Counted from the stretch's first letter, positions 50,018-59,721 are shown. The stretch: DNA of 64,000 nucleotides from Novosphingobium sp. (GCA_016719755.1 JADJYM010000016.1:638790-702789), one strand, 5' to 3'. Notes: generated by a model from the letters alone, not told the origin. Made by a program: numbers and translations.

Positions 50018-50119
50018 ATTTCGGCCGTGAGTTGTTGGGGAATGCCTTCCCCTGCTGCTGAGCCCGTCCGGTCTCAACAGACCCCTTCGTGCGGGACTGC
50101 CGCCCCGCAACGCCCCGCG

Positions 50120-50200
50120 AGAGGAAGAGAACGGGATGGCCCCGTGACGGGCTGAGAGCGGCGAGAGAGGCTCGCTGCGGGTCCGTCGCGGAGACCTGCC
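50120..50200 (+). promoter_or_regulatory. Structured leader of ardC (copy 1)
   Basis: AGAGGAAGAG (50120-50129) opens an 81-base leader that recurs before the ParB-like gene. Hairpin 1: ACGGG/CCCGT (50131-50135, 50141-50145). Hairpin 2 outer stem: GACGGGC/GTCCGTC (50146-50152, 50181-50187, one G-U pair). Inner stem: GCGAG/CTCGC (50161-50165, 50171-50175). GGAGACCTGC then carries the ribosome site, and the ATG follows 13 bases after the stem. Stems differ in sequence from copy 2 but pair equally well. Confidence 0.6.
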
Positions 50201-51179
50201 ATGGCGCAACGACATGTTGCCCGCTCAAACCCTGAGCGAGTCAATCTTTACCAGCAAATCACCGACCGGATCATCGCTGATCTCGAGGCTGGGCGCGTCC
50301 CATGGGTTCAGCCCTGGGGAACGGCCAATGCCGGCATCGGCATGCCGCACAATGCTGTCAGTTCCCGTCGATACAGTGGCATCAATGTGCTTACCCTCTG
50401 GCATGCCGTCGTCTCCCGAGGCTTCTCGAGCCATGCCTTCCTGACGTTCCGGCAGGCTGCGGCCTTGGGGGGCTCGGTGCGTCGCGGCGAACGCGGAGTC
50501 GGTATCATCTACACCCGCCGCTTTGTGCCAAGCAGCGAACGTCGCCGAGCGGATACCGAAGGCGCCGCAACCAGTGGCGGGATTCCGTTCCTCAAGCATT
50601 TCACGGTGTTCTCGGTCGACCAGTGTGACGACCTGCCCGAACATATCTGTCTCCCACCACCGCCCATCCCGGATGGCCTGATCCTGCCGCACGCCGAGGA
50701 ACTGATCGCCGCGACGGGCGCCGATTCCCGCATCGGTGGCCCGTCCGCTTATTACAGCCCGGGGCATGACTATGTCGCGGTGCCGCGGCCCGACGATTTC
50801 CATGAGCCGATCAACTGGCATCGCACGGCTTTTTCACGAACTGGGCCATTGGACTGGCCATGCCACCCGGCTTGGCCGCGATCAGACCGGCAGCTTCGGC
50901 TCCAAGGACTATGGCCGCGAAGAATTGGTCGCGGAAATGGCCGGAGCCTTCATCTGCGCCGCGCTCGGGATTGTGCCAAGCGTTCGCCACGCTGATTACA
51001 TCGGCTCGTGGCTCCAGATTATCCGGGAAGACAATCGCGCCATCCTGCGCGCCGCCAGCGCTGCCTCCAAGGCGGCAGATTATATCCTCGCCTGTCGTGA
51101 CACCGCATCGACTGGCCTTGATGTCGCTGGTGAGGACGAAGCCGACGGCTTCGAGCTTGAAGGGAGGTTGGCGGCATGA
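50201..51179 (+). pseudogene. ardC: ArdC-type antirestriction protein, one extra T
   Basis: A protein of about 325 residues: an N-terminal ssDNA-binding ArdC domain (NLYQQITDRIIADLEAGRVPWVQPWG, RRYSGINVLTLWHAVVSRGFSSHAFLTFRQAAALGG) and a C-terminal zinc-metallopeptidase-like domain. At TTTT (50831-50834) one T is surplus; without it INWHRTAFHELGHWTGHATRLGR is restored, including the HELGH zinc motif. ArdC proteins shield incoming single-stranded DNA from restriction. The stop overlaps the DUF2958 gene. Confidence 0.85.
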
Positions 51180-51574
51180 ACCTGCTCACCCCCGAAATCC
51201 GCGCGGCCTTGCTCGCGAACATGCACGCGCGCCGCAATGCGCAGGCACAAGGCGAACGAGAGCCTGATCCCGTTCCCGTTGCCCGGTTCTTCAATCCGCT
51301 TGGCGCGGCCACTTGGCTTGCCACCGAACTCGACGAGGACGGCATCCTGTTCGGCCTTGCCGATCTCGGCCTTGGCTGCCCTGAACTTGGCAGCTTTTCG
51401 TTGCGGGAATTGCAGTCGCTGCGTCTGCCGTTCGGCCTCGGGATCGAGCGGGATATCCTCTTCGACACCGCGTTGCCCATATCGGCCTACGTCGCGGCAG
51501 CCCGTCAGGCGGGTTCGATCCTAGGCGCTGAAAAGCTGCTGAGGGAACGCGCCATGCCAGAAGGGGATGGCTGA
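51176..51574 (+). CDS. DUF2958 family protein
   Basis: A 132-residue protein of the DUF2958 family (LLTPEIRAALLANMHARRNAQ, PVARFFNPLGAATWLATELDEDGILFGLADLGLGCPELGSFSLREL, GLGIERDILFDT). It is a routine partner of ardC and ParB-like genes on alphaproteobacterial mobile elements; no activity is known. Its start overlaps the ardC stop by four bases. Confidence 0.85.
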   Translation: MNLLTPEIRAALLANMHARRNAQAQGEREPDPVPVARFFNPLGAATWLATELDEDGILFGLADLGLGCPELGSFSLRELQSLRLPFGLGIERDILFDTALPISAYVAAARQAGSILGAEKLLRERAMPEGDG

Positions 51575-51630
51575 AATCTGGTAGCCTGGCGGCCTGCCAG
51601 ATCGCGGGTTGGTCCGCCTGTGGCGGCCCT

Positions 51631-51713
51631 AGAGGAAGAGGAAGGCCAGGGCCTTCGTGACGGGCTTGGAAGCCGAGAGAGTGTCTCGCGGCGGCCCGTC
51701 ATGGAGACCTGCA
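51631..51713 (+). promoter_or_regulatory. Structured leader of the ParB-like gene (copy 2)
   Basis: Same design as the ardC leader. AGAGGAAGAG at 51631-51640; hairpin 1 GAAGGC/GCCTTC (51641-51646, 51651-51656); hairpin 2 outer stem GACGGGC/GCCCGTC (51659-51665, 51694-51700, all Watson-Crick); inner stem CGAGA/TCTCG (51674-51678, 51684-51688). GGAGACCTGC and the ATG 13 bases after the outer stem are shared with copy 1. Hairpin 1 and the inner stem keep pairing while changing bases, which indicates selection on structure. Confidence 0.6.
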
Positions 51714-53832
51714 ATGGCCAAACAGCCTGCAAAAATCACCCTCAGCCCGTCGCGTGACATTCCCTTCGACCATCTGATCCTGTCACAATCCAATGTCCGC
51801 CGCGTGAAGGCCGGCGTGTCGATCCCCGAACTTGCTGAGGATATCGCGCGCCGGACTTTGCTTCAGAGCCTCAACGTGCGCCCGGTGCTTGATGCCGAAG
51901 GTCAGGAGACCGGCATCTTCGAAGTTCCGGCCGGTGGCCGACGCTACCGTGCCCTTGAGCATTTGGTGAAACAGAAGCGCCTGGCGCGCACCGCGCCGAT
52001 TCCCTGCATCGTCAAGGCGGCGGACAATGACGTCTCGGCGGAAGAAGACAGCTATGCCGAAAACGCGCACCGGGAGCAGTTGCATCCGCTCGACCAGTTC
52101 CGGGCCATGCAAGCCATGGTCGACAAGGGTAGCGCCGCCGAAGACATCGCCGCGCATTTCATGACCACGCCCGCTGTCGTCCGCCAGCGTCTCAAACTGG
52201 CGTCGGTCTCGCCCAAACTCCACGACATTTACGCCGAGGACGGCATGTCGCTGGACCAGTTGATGGCGTTCACCGTGTCCGAAGATCATGAGCGCCAGGA
52301 GCAGGTATGGGAAAATGCTGACCCACAGCTTCAACAAATCCGCCGCCTACATCCGCCAGCGCCTGACGGAAAACAGCGTCCGGGTTGCCGACAAGCGGGT
52401 GCGGTTCGTGTCCGTCGATGCCTATGTCGCGGCTGGCGGCGGCGTGATGCGCGACCTGTTCGAGGACGATGACGGGGGCTGGCTCACCGATCCCGCACTG
52501 CTCGACCGCTTGGTCGACGCGAAACTTGCCGCCGAGGGCAACCGCATTGGCACTGAAGGCTGGAAATGGGTGGCGACTGCCGTCGACCTGCCATGGAATG
52601 CGACCAACGGACACCGTGAGATCGTTGGCGCAGAATTACCCATGACTGAGGCTGAGCAGGCAAGACTCACGGCGCTTCAGGCTGAAATCGAGCAGATCGA
52701 GACCGAATGGGCCGACGACCCCAACGTGCCGCAGGACGTCTATGCGCGGATCGAAGGGCTTGAAACGGAAATCGGCCAGCTGGTCGACCGGCCCATGATT
52801 TTCGATCCTGCCGAAATGGCAATCGCCGGTGCCTTTGTGACCATCGAGGCGGATGGTTCGCTTTGCATTGAGCGGGGCTACGTCCGAGCCGAAGACGAAC
52901 CGGTGGTGGAAGTGGGCGGCGAAGACGATGGCTCCGGGGTCGATCCCGTTTCGGGCGAGCCAATACCTGGCGCAAACCACAGCGGGACCGCACCAAACGC
53001 CAGCGGTTCGGCACCTATCGGAACTGATGAAGAAGATGCCGACGATGACATCCTCAAGCCGTTGCCCGACCGGCTGGTTGCCGACCTGACCGCCTGGCGC
53101 ACACTCGCGTTGCAGGATGCCTTTGCCCAAAGCCCCGCCACAGCCTTCGCGACGGTGCTGCACGCGCTCGTGCTCGACACCTTCTACAGCTACAGCCGCG
53201 AGAGCTGCCTGCAACTGTCGCTCAACCGGGTGTCCTTTGCCAATCCACCTGCAGGTCTGCGCGACAGTGCTCCCGCGCGGGCCATCGCCGAGCGCATGAA
53301 GCGCTGGGAGGATCGACTGCCGGAGTCCGACAAGGAACTTTGGGACGCGCTTCTGGCCTTCGACGCCGATGAGCAGGCCAGTCTGTTTGCCCATTGCACA
53401 TCGCTGGCGGTGAACGCGCAGGCCGAGATCGTCCCCAAATACGACAATGGCCGGGTGTCGACGCACAGCGTTGCACGCCGCATCGCTCACAGCCATGTCC
53501 TGGCGCATGCCGTTGGTCTTGATGTCGTGGCGGCAGGCTGGAAGCCCACAGTCGATGGCTATTTCCGCAGCGTGACCAAACCGCGCATCCTTGCCGATGT
53601 GACCGAAGCGCGCGGGGAGCAGTTCGCTGGCATGATCGATCACCTGAAAAAGGGCGACATGGCCCGCGAAGCGGAACGGCTGCTGGAAGATGTCCACTGG
53701 CTTCCCGAGCCGCTGCGGACGCCCGACGCCGACGGTGGTCATGGCGCTACGCCTGACGTTGATCGTGAAGGGCTCGAATTACCCGCGTTCCTTGATGATG
53801 ACGAAGCGGCTTACGCGATCGCTGCCGAATGA
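51714..53832 (+). pseudogene. Large ParB-like N-terminal-domain protein, one extra A
   Basis: A protein of about 705 residues when repaired. The N-terminal ParB/Srx nuclease-like domain shows LSQSNVRRVKAGVSIPELAEDI, PAGGRRYRALEHL and ENAHREQLHPLDQFRAM, with a helix-turn-helix region (AEDIAAHFMTTPAVVRQRLKLASV). At AAAA (52312-52315) one A is surplus; removing it joins EQVWE to MLTHSFNKSAAYIRQRLTENSV. The long C-terminal part holds a helical region and acidic linkers. Such proteins follow ardC on many ICEs and plasmids, and are probably not partition proteins since no parA is present. Confidence 0.8.
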
Positions 53833-53878
53833 TCCGAACCGCGCGGGTTCAACATCCCGCTTGTTTTTATCTCACTCA

Positions 53879-53910
53879 GGCCCGGCCACCACGCCGGGCC
53901 GCCTCTTTTT
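53879..53910 (+). terminator. Rho-independent terminator after the ParB-like gene
   Basis: GGCCCGGC (53879-53886) and GCCGGGCC (53893-53900) form an eight-pair GC stem with loop CACCAC, followed by CTCTTTTT. Confidence 0.8.
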
Positions 53911-53925
53911 GGGGAGACTTCAAAT

Positions 53926-53974
53926 GCGGAAAACCAGAACTCCCGGGCCCTGCTGGGGAGGACTCCATGGCTGA
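53926..53974 (+). CDS. Possible leader peptide overlapping the next start
   Basis: GGGGAG (53911-53916) lies ten bases ahead of an ATG at 53926 that opens a 15-16 codon frame (MRKTRTPGPCWGGLHG) whose stop (53972-53974) overlaps the start of the gene at 53967. It could couple translation of that gene to its own. The signal is only a ribosome site plus an overlap, so confidence is low. Confidence 0.25.
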
Positions 53975-54473
53975 CTATCATTCACCAACGGTCGTGCAAC
54001 CGGACATACCAGTCGCGGCGATGACCCCGCTCGAACGCCGTTTGCTGTGCGAACTGTTCGAGCATGAAGGCAATGACCAAGCGGTCTACTTTTTCGCCAG
54101 CGATAATGTCGCCGACAGTGCTTGGATCGCGACCGCTGAGCTGGTCGAATTGCTCGGTCAGGATAATGGCATGGTCAGTCGCATCGCTGACGTGGTGCGC
54201 GCGGAAATCGCCAAGGGTGATCTTGGCGAAGACGAGTTCGAGCTCGATTTCTCGATGATCGGCTATGACCTGATCTTCCAGGACATTGTGCGGCGATCGC
54301 CTGACCTTGACCATGTGCAGATCATCGCAGCGTGGACTTGCACGAAGATGCGGCCCGACGGCTTTGGCGGGATGGCGACCGTCATAACGGCTGACGAGGT
54401 CCATTCGATGTCCACCGCGTCCTACATCGAAGAGGTGCTCGGGCGTTTGGGCGAGCCACCGCCCTCCACCTGA
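53967..54473 (+). CDS. Conserved mobile-element protein of unknown function
   Basis: A 168-residue, strongly acidic protein (MTPLERRLLCELFEHEGNDQAVYFFASDNVADSAWIATAELVELL, FSMIGYDLIFQDIVRRSPDLDHVQIIAAWTCTKMRPDGFGG). I recognise the pattern as one that accompanies ardC/ParB-like genes on sphingomonad and rhizobial elements but know no function or domain name. GGGAGG lies before the ATG at 53967. Terminator-like hairpins flank it on both sides, so it may be its own unit. Confidence 0.65.
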   Translation: MADYHSPTVVQPDIPVAAMTPLERRLLCELFEHEGNDQAVYFFASDNVADSAWIATAELVELLGQDNGMVSRIADVVRAEIAKGDLGEDEFELDFSMIGYDLIFQDIVRRSPDLDHVQIIAAWTCTKMRPDGFGGMATVITADEVHSMSTASYIEEVLGRLGEPPPST

Positions 54474-54498
54474 AATTTCCCGTCCAATCACCCCACGA

Positions 54499-54520
54499 AG
54501 CCCGGCCGTTGAGCCGGGCT
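54499..54520 (+). terminator. Terminator-like hairpin between two accessory genes
   Basis: AGCCCGGC (54499-54506) and GCCGGGCT (54513-54520) form an eight-pair stem with loop CGTTGA, followed by TTCGCGTTTC. The U-run is weak. GGAGACCTG of the next gene's ribosome site follows 12 bases later, the same word as in the ardC and ParB-like leaders. Confidence 0.55.
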
Positions 54521-54544
54521 TTCGCGTTTCAAGGAGACCTGAAA

Positions 54545-55021
54545 ATGTCAGCGCAATACATCTACGACACCGCCCCCTTGGGCAGCCTCATCCGCTATTC
54601 GAACGGCGAGCCGCGCCCGCCCGAGCGTTTTCGCCGCAAACTTGCCGCTTGGAACAACGACAATGGCACCGGTCGGCTCGTTGAACGCTACCCCGGCCAG
54701 GTTACCGACAACTACCGTTCGCCGGCGCATTTCATGCTCCATCTGGCGACCTATGGCAGTCAGGGCGTCATCGTCATGACCGTGCGCCGCGCCTACAGCG
54801 TCGAAAGCCCGCTCAATTTCGAGATCATCGACACGCCGAAACTTGGGCAAGTGCGCGTCTTGACCACGTTTCGGGGCAAGGACGAATTGCGCCACCTCGC
54901 AGCCGACATGGCATCGGCAGAAGCATGGATGCGCGACAATCCCTATTCCGGGATGCGCGCCGAGATTGTGACCGACGCTGATCTGGCCGTTCTGCCCTCT
55001 GAACTCAGGAGGGCGGCATGA
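54545..55021 (+). CDS. Conserved mobile-element protein of unknown function
   Basis: A 158-residue protein (YIYDTAPLGSLIRYSNGEPRPPERFRRKLAAWNNDNGTGRLVER, HFMLHLATYGSQGVIVMTVRRAYSV, AEAWMRDNPYSGMRAEI). No family name known to me. AAGGAGACCTG precedes the ATG at 54545. Its stop overlaps the start of the DUF7007 gene, so the two are an operon. Confidence 0.65.
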   Translation: MSAQYIYDTAPLGSLIRYSNGEPRPPERFRRKLAAWNNDNGTGRLVERYPGQVTDNYRSPAHFMLHLATYGSQGVIVMTVRRAYSVESPLNFEIIDTPKLGQVRVLTTFRGKDELRHLAADMASAEAWMRDNPYSGMRAEIVTDADLAVLPSELRRAA

Positions 55022-55887
55022 ACGACATCATTGTCGAACATGGCACGACCAGCGACGGCCTTATGGCCGCACGGGTCGATGGGCTCGCCTATATCGCCAT
55101 TCCGCTCAAGGAAGGCTTCTCGATCGTGTCCGGCTGGAAGCTCAACCGGCCGATTGGCGAATGGTCCCGGTCAGATGTCTATTGCGCCGAAGGTGCCGTG
55201 GCTGATGAAGTCTCCTTCCGCGCCTATATTGCCGACATCGCGCTGCATGTCCGCCAACGCAACGCGCTCGGTCGCGTCGATACGATCCTGCGCGTTTCCA
55301 CGCCTTGGGGCATGTCTCAATCGGCGACCATCTACGCGGAGGGGATCGTCTTTCATTCCACTGCCGGCCATGGCGGCTTCAAGCTCGACCGGGCACGCAA
55401 TGCGGGGATGGATCCCGCGTTGCGACTATCTGGCGGCTGGTATGAAGAAGACGCCGAATGGGCGCTCGTCGCCGCAGGTTACCCGGACCTGTTCACCTAC
55501 CGCGAACAGGCAATGGCAAACAGAGCGATGCGGGATTGGTATCCCGATGCTTGGGAGGCCGTCCATGGCCGCGAGTTGTCAGCGGCAGAATCTTTCACCC
55601 GCGACCGCCAGCAGTTTGCCCGCCACCACGCAAAGGACTGGGTGGTGATTTCCGCTGTTCGATCATCCGATCATCCTGGCATGGTAGAGGCGCTGGCCAC
55701 CGTCGGAGGGGATCGGAATAGCCAAGAAACGCGACGATTTCTGGTGCGAATCGGAGAATATGCAGCCGGACGCCATGGGTTTGTCATTGTTCCTGCATTT
55801 CACCAAGAAATTGCACGCGTGGGAATTTGCTGGCGGCAAGTTGTTTTTGGGGCCCGGAACCGGGGCATCACGGCTGCGACATTCTAA
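55018..55887 (+). CDS. DUF7007-type protein
   Basis: A 289-residue protein with SGWKLNRPIGEWSRSDVYCAEGAVADEVSFRAYIADIALHVRQRNA, STPWGMSQSATIYAEGIVFHSTAGHGGFKLDRARNAGMDPALR and ADYPDLFTYRE-like repeats, the pattern I associate with DUF7007 on alphaproteobacterial mobile elements. The family's usual end (FLV-EYAA-R-GFVI-PA-H) is at residues 245-265; the last 20 residues look like readthrough into foreign DNA. It is the last backbone gene before the second defence cluster. Confidence 0.6.
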   Translation: MNDIIVEHGTTSDGLMAARVDGLAYIAIPLKEGFSIVSGWKLNRPIGEWSRSDVYCAEGAVADEVSFRAYIADIALHVRQRNALGRVDTILRVSTPWGMSQSATIYAEGIVFHSTAGHGGFKLDRARNAGMDPALRLSGGWYEEDAEWALVAAGYPDLFTYREQAMANRAMRDWYPDAWEAVHGRELSAAESFTRDRQQFARHHAKDWVVISAVRSSDHPGMVEALATVGGDRNSQETRRFLVRIGEYAAGRHGFVIVPAFHQEIARVGICWRQVVFGARNRGITAATF

Positions 55888-55998
55888 AAAAGCAGGCCCT
55901 TTTCGCGGGGCCAGATCTCGTCACCCCCCCCACTCCTGGGTGCCCGACACGCTTCTCATGCCGGAAACCACAGACGCGGAGTGGACGGGATGCCAGCA

Positions 55999-57593
55999 TC
56001 ATTCCGCGACCCATGTCTGGAAAACGTCGATCGCGATCGCGAGCTGGCGGGCTTCTTCGGGACCACCCTTGTGGACGATGCCGACGATCTCGTTATACGC
56101 ATCAACTATCGGGCCTCCGGACATACCCTGTGCTAGTTCCTGGCTCACCTCGACCATTTGAACGCCGCTTTTGATTGGGAGCGAGGTAACCGAACCGCCG
56201 CGCACGTTCATTTTGTCACCGGGGCCGAAACCGGGATAGCCGAACGCCGTCACGGCGACGCCGACGGCCACCGGTTGAGCGGCGGCCTCAAGCTCGAAGT
56301 AGTCGGTCGCAGGAATCGCATGACCGAGCAAGGCGAGATCGCGATGGGGACACCGCTTCGCGACCGTCACATCGAAGCGGTTCGATGGCTTGGACGGGTG
56401 ATAGACGGTGAAGTCGCTCACACCCTCGACACAATGCGAGGCCGTTACCAGTCCGATATCCTTCAGGAAGAAGGCCGTGCCCTGCTGACCACCCTTGGCC
56501 GAATGCTCGACGAGCCATACCGCACGGTCCCGCCGCTCCTCGATCGTCGGCGCGAGTTTGATCGGCCGTGCCCCAAAGTTCTTGTTGAACCGAGTCGCCA
56601 GCGACCGCACGACGGGATCGGTCAGACCCTTCAGGTGGGTGATGTAGGAGATTTTGCCGCGCAGATGCTCGGCGATGACACCTTGCCGCCTGCGTCGGCA
56701 TATCTCTGCTGCGCGTCTTCCAGCCCAAGCTTCTCGACGGAGTGCAGCAGGGCGCGGATCTGTCGGACATAGCGCCGATCGACATTCAGGCCAGCGTTGA
56801 TCTTAACGCCAGTGACGACCCGCCTTGAATTGCGATCGGCATAATGGGCCTTGTCGGGGTTCACCGCGAAGCCGTTACTCTTGAAGGTCTCGCGCAGCGA
56901 AGGCGCGAGCGTGTCCGGCGAGAAACGGCCGACTGGGGGCAAGGCACCCTCGAACAGCGGTGACGGTGGCTGATAGCTTGAGAAGGTGATGTCGTCGGCA
57001 TAGCGGGTGTAGATCGAACGCGCGGCCTTGGCGGCGCGAAGCAGCTCGGAATCGAGCCGGAAGCAGATCATATTGGAAAGGACAGGGCTTGAAGGCGCGC
57101 CCTGCGGGAGATGGCTGTTGAAGCAGCAAAGCCGGGCGATGATCTCGGCAACCCGGTCATTGACGCCGAGTGACCGGAGCAATCCCGTGATGCGGTTCTC
57201 GGTAATCGTCGGGAAAAAGTCCTTCAGATCGAGATTGACGACAAACCGTCGCCGACCATGGGCCGCGGCGTTGGTCTTTACCGAACGTGCTGGCACGAAG
57301 CCGTGGACTGGATTGCGGACCCGGTAGAGTTGATCGAGCAGTGGCGCGAGCTTGCTCTGCAGAATCTTCAGCCGCTTGTCGGGGGCGGTGATGTGCCGGA
57401 CCTTGCCGCCGCCCTTGGCGATCGAAAATTGCGCGTACATCCGTTCTCGATACCACCAGATTTTTTTCAGCTCCTTCGGGCTGAGACCGAGATGCGCAAG
57501 AAGGCTGGCTTCGTCGCCAAGTTCTGGGGATTGTGGAGAGGGAAGTGCTTGCCGAATATGCGCGCAGCCGATGGCACGAGGTCTCCCTTCCAA
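55999..57593 (-). CDS. Retron-type reverse transcriptase fused to a trypsin-like protease
   Basis: Residues 1-300 are a reverse transcriptase with retron signatures: NAAAH (the NAxxH element), catalytic LDLKDFFPTI, PQGAPSSPVLSN, YTRYADDITFSS with YADD, and RRVVTGVKIN (the VTG element). The C-terminal 200 residues are a trypsin-like serine protease: GTAFFLKDIGLVTASHC (His), HRDLALL (Asp), GMSGGPIVD (Ser). The two parts are in different frames. Adding one G near 56681 gives GGKGVIAEHLRGKISYITHLKGLTDPVVRSLATRF, a normal retron C-terminus running straight into the protease, so they are one gene of about 530 residues. Retron RTs with protease domains are known; the target here is not. Confidence 0.75.
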
Positions 57594-57840
57594 TCACGCC
57601 AGTCGCCCCGTAAAGAGCTGCGCGCTCGATATGTCCAGACATTCGCTCTTAGGCCGCAGTTGCACCGCCCGTATGCGAAGGAAGACCTCGTTGGACGACG
57701 TCTAACAGCTTACCCTGCTTTATTCCAGTGAGAGGTGATGCCGTCCGTGGGCTTCGGTCAGAGTAGCAGGCCAGACCTGCGGCAGGATCGACTGCAAGGG
57801 CCTCAAACCTCACTGATACCTTCAGTTCAGTGAGCGCGCG
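57594..57840 (-). ncRNA. Candidate retron msr-msd RNA region
   Basis: The space upstream of the reverse transcriptase, where retron ncRNAs lie, holds compact hairpins: GCAGG-CCAGA-CCTGC (57766-57780) and CTCACTGA with TCAGTGAG around a ten-base loop (57811-57836). CTCACTG recurs on the minus strand near 57729-57735. Short GC stems of this size are usual in msr. I cannot place the branching guanosine or the flanking a1/a2 pair with certainty, and the region overlaps the 3' end of the ABC ATPase gene. Confidence 0.35.
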
Positions 57841-59720
57841 GGCGCTGGTACTGGCGTCCGACCACGAGATCTTGTTGATCAAGCTCGGGGGGCAATCTTA
57901 GACGTGGTGTAAATGATCTGATGTGGCGTCTTCGAGCGCTTCGATAAATCCACAAGCAAGCGTTGAAAATTCCAAGACCGTTCTTCGACCATTCCCTTGT
58001 CTTCGACATTATCGAAGAAGCATCCAGCGCGGCAGATTGAAACGCTTGTCGAGTAGAGAGGCACTCAGCAGGCCAGCAGCAAAGCTATTTTTTAGGATTA
58101 CCATGCCGCTCGCACTGCCGGCGCGGTTCTTCTCACCATTGATCGCAATCCAGTCTCCCGAGAATTCAAAGGAGACGTTGTCGACCTCACCAAAATCGCT
58201 GTGCTCCTGAAGGTCTTTATCGAGGAACGCCTTCGTCTCATTCGAGATAAGCGTGTACGCCTCGAGCTTTCGCTTGCCTTGCGCACGCAAAATCGCCTCG
58301 ATTTCTGCCTTTAGTCGCGTGACGCGCGGGTGTTGAGATCCTCTTTCGCATCGGACGCCGCCTGAATTTTCTTTGCCAACTCAAGGCGCTTTTGAAGGCC
58401 TTCGAGTTGGCTGTCGATGAAACCAACTTTGCGGCTCAGCTCAGCGATCGCACTTTCGCGGCCTGTGACCATGCCGGATTGGCCAAGTTCGATTGTCGAC
58501 GATGCGCGCTTGAGCACCTGACGAGCAACGCGCAGCGTGCTCTTCTTCTGGGAAAGTTCCTGAAGTCGATCGACCTGGAGCGATTCAGATTCCTTCAGTT
58601 GCATCTGGAGATCTAGGCGAACAGCAAGCGTACGGCTGTCGTCAGCGCCATCGACACGCTTTGTGTCGCACAGTTGGCAATGCGCCTCATCTTTGGGTGT
58701 CACCGGCGCGAAGCATGACGGACAATACTCAAAAGCGAGATGACCAAGCGCGAAGAATGTGGTTGATGCATCGTCAAAATCAGACAACGATTGACCTAGA
58801 TGTTTTATGAAATCTTCTGCGTCGGAAATCTCGTATTCAATAACTTCGATTTCATCGATCAGTTGAGCAACCGAACGCCTAGCGAGATTATATTCCTTGA
58901 TCGCATCAGATCGCATCTTTTTTAGATCTGCATGTTCAGTGGCTTGTTCAGAAGCTGAAACCAGCTCATCGATCGACGAGAGCAGACCGGTCCGTTCGTT
59001 GCTGACCTTCTCGATGGTCGCGCTAATATGCTCGAAGAGGATATTCTCACCATAGCCAGACGCCACCACTACCGGGCTACGGTATTCCGTCACGGCAGCG
59101 CCGTACGGTTTCTCGGTCTCGCGCAGCTCGGTTTGTTTTCGTAAAGGTCGTACCTCCAACGCCAGACAGCAGGTCACCTACCGCTTGCCTTGTTTGCCAA
59201 GTATCGAAATTCTCGACGCGGAAAATTCTCTGCACTGGCGTGAGTTGATCCACATACAGCAGCCGAAGCAACTGGTGCATGGTGATGTTGCTGCCGCCGT
59301 CACTGATCGACTCCGGGCAGGCCGATCGCATTGAATAAGACCTGGCTAAAGCTGTAGCCGTGATCTGGCCGACGATACGGCAGTGTCTGCCAGCTTTCTT
59401 TGGGAGACGAGAGCCTCGTCCAGCGTGCCGAAAGTAAATAGACATGGGCCGGCCGCCTTCGGTCGCCCACGTCGCGCCTAAGGCTAAGGGTGCCAGACTT
59501 TGTGATGAGCTGAATGTAAACCTGCTCAGCACGTGGGGCGAAAGCTTTCCAGTCCTTCAAGTCTCCGCCGAGCCCGAAAAATATGAAGTCGGCGATCGTT
59601 GACTTCCCGGACCCATTCGAGCCGTGGATGATGTTCACTCCCGCGTGGAATACCTCGTCGTAAGAGGACATGGGAGCCTCGCGTGACGAGCATACGCTCG
59701 ATCCGGAAAAAAGCGCTCAT
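57827..59720 (-). pseudogene. SMC-like ATPase of an ABC-three-component-type system, frameshifted
   Basis: The N-terminus (SAFFRIERMLVTRG, then SYDEVFHAGVNIIHGSNGSGKSTIADFIFFGLGGDLKDWKAFAP, Walker A) and the C-terminus (LDNVEDKGMVEERSWNFQRLL, Walker B/D-loop region) flank a coiled-coil middle with a zinc-hook-like pair CPSC and CQLC. It is spread over at least four frames, with breaks near 59660, 59450, 59300, 59130, 58300 and 58020. SNITMHQLLRLLYVDQLTPVQRIFR fits the ATPase of ABC-3C systems. The start overlaps the stop of the middle-component gene. Repaired length is about 630 residues. Confidence 0.65.
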
Positions 59721-59721
59721 G

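Noticed and set aside
46936-50061. Apparent PglZ-BrxL fusion protein of 1,041 residues
   Set aside because: The intended pglZ stop (47985-47987) and the brxL ATG (47977) are both present and overlap; a base missing near 47948 makes the frame run through.
51714-53832. ParB-like gene as the partition partner of repA
   Set aside because: No parA nearby, and the gene belongs to the ardC-DUF2958 backbone block found on many elements without partition function.
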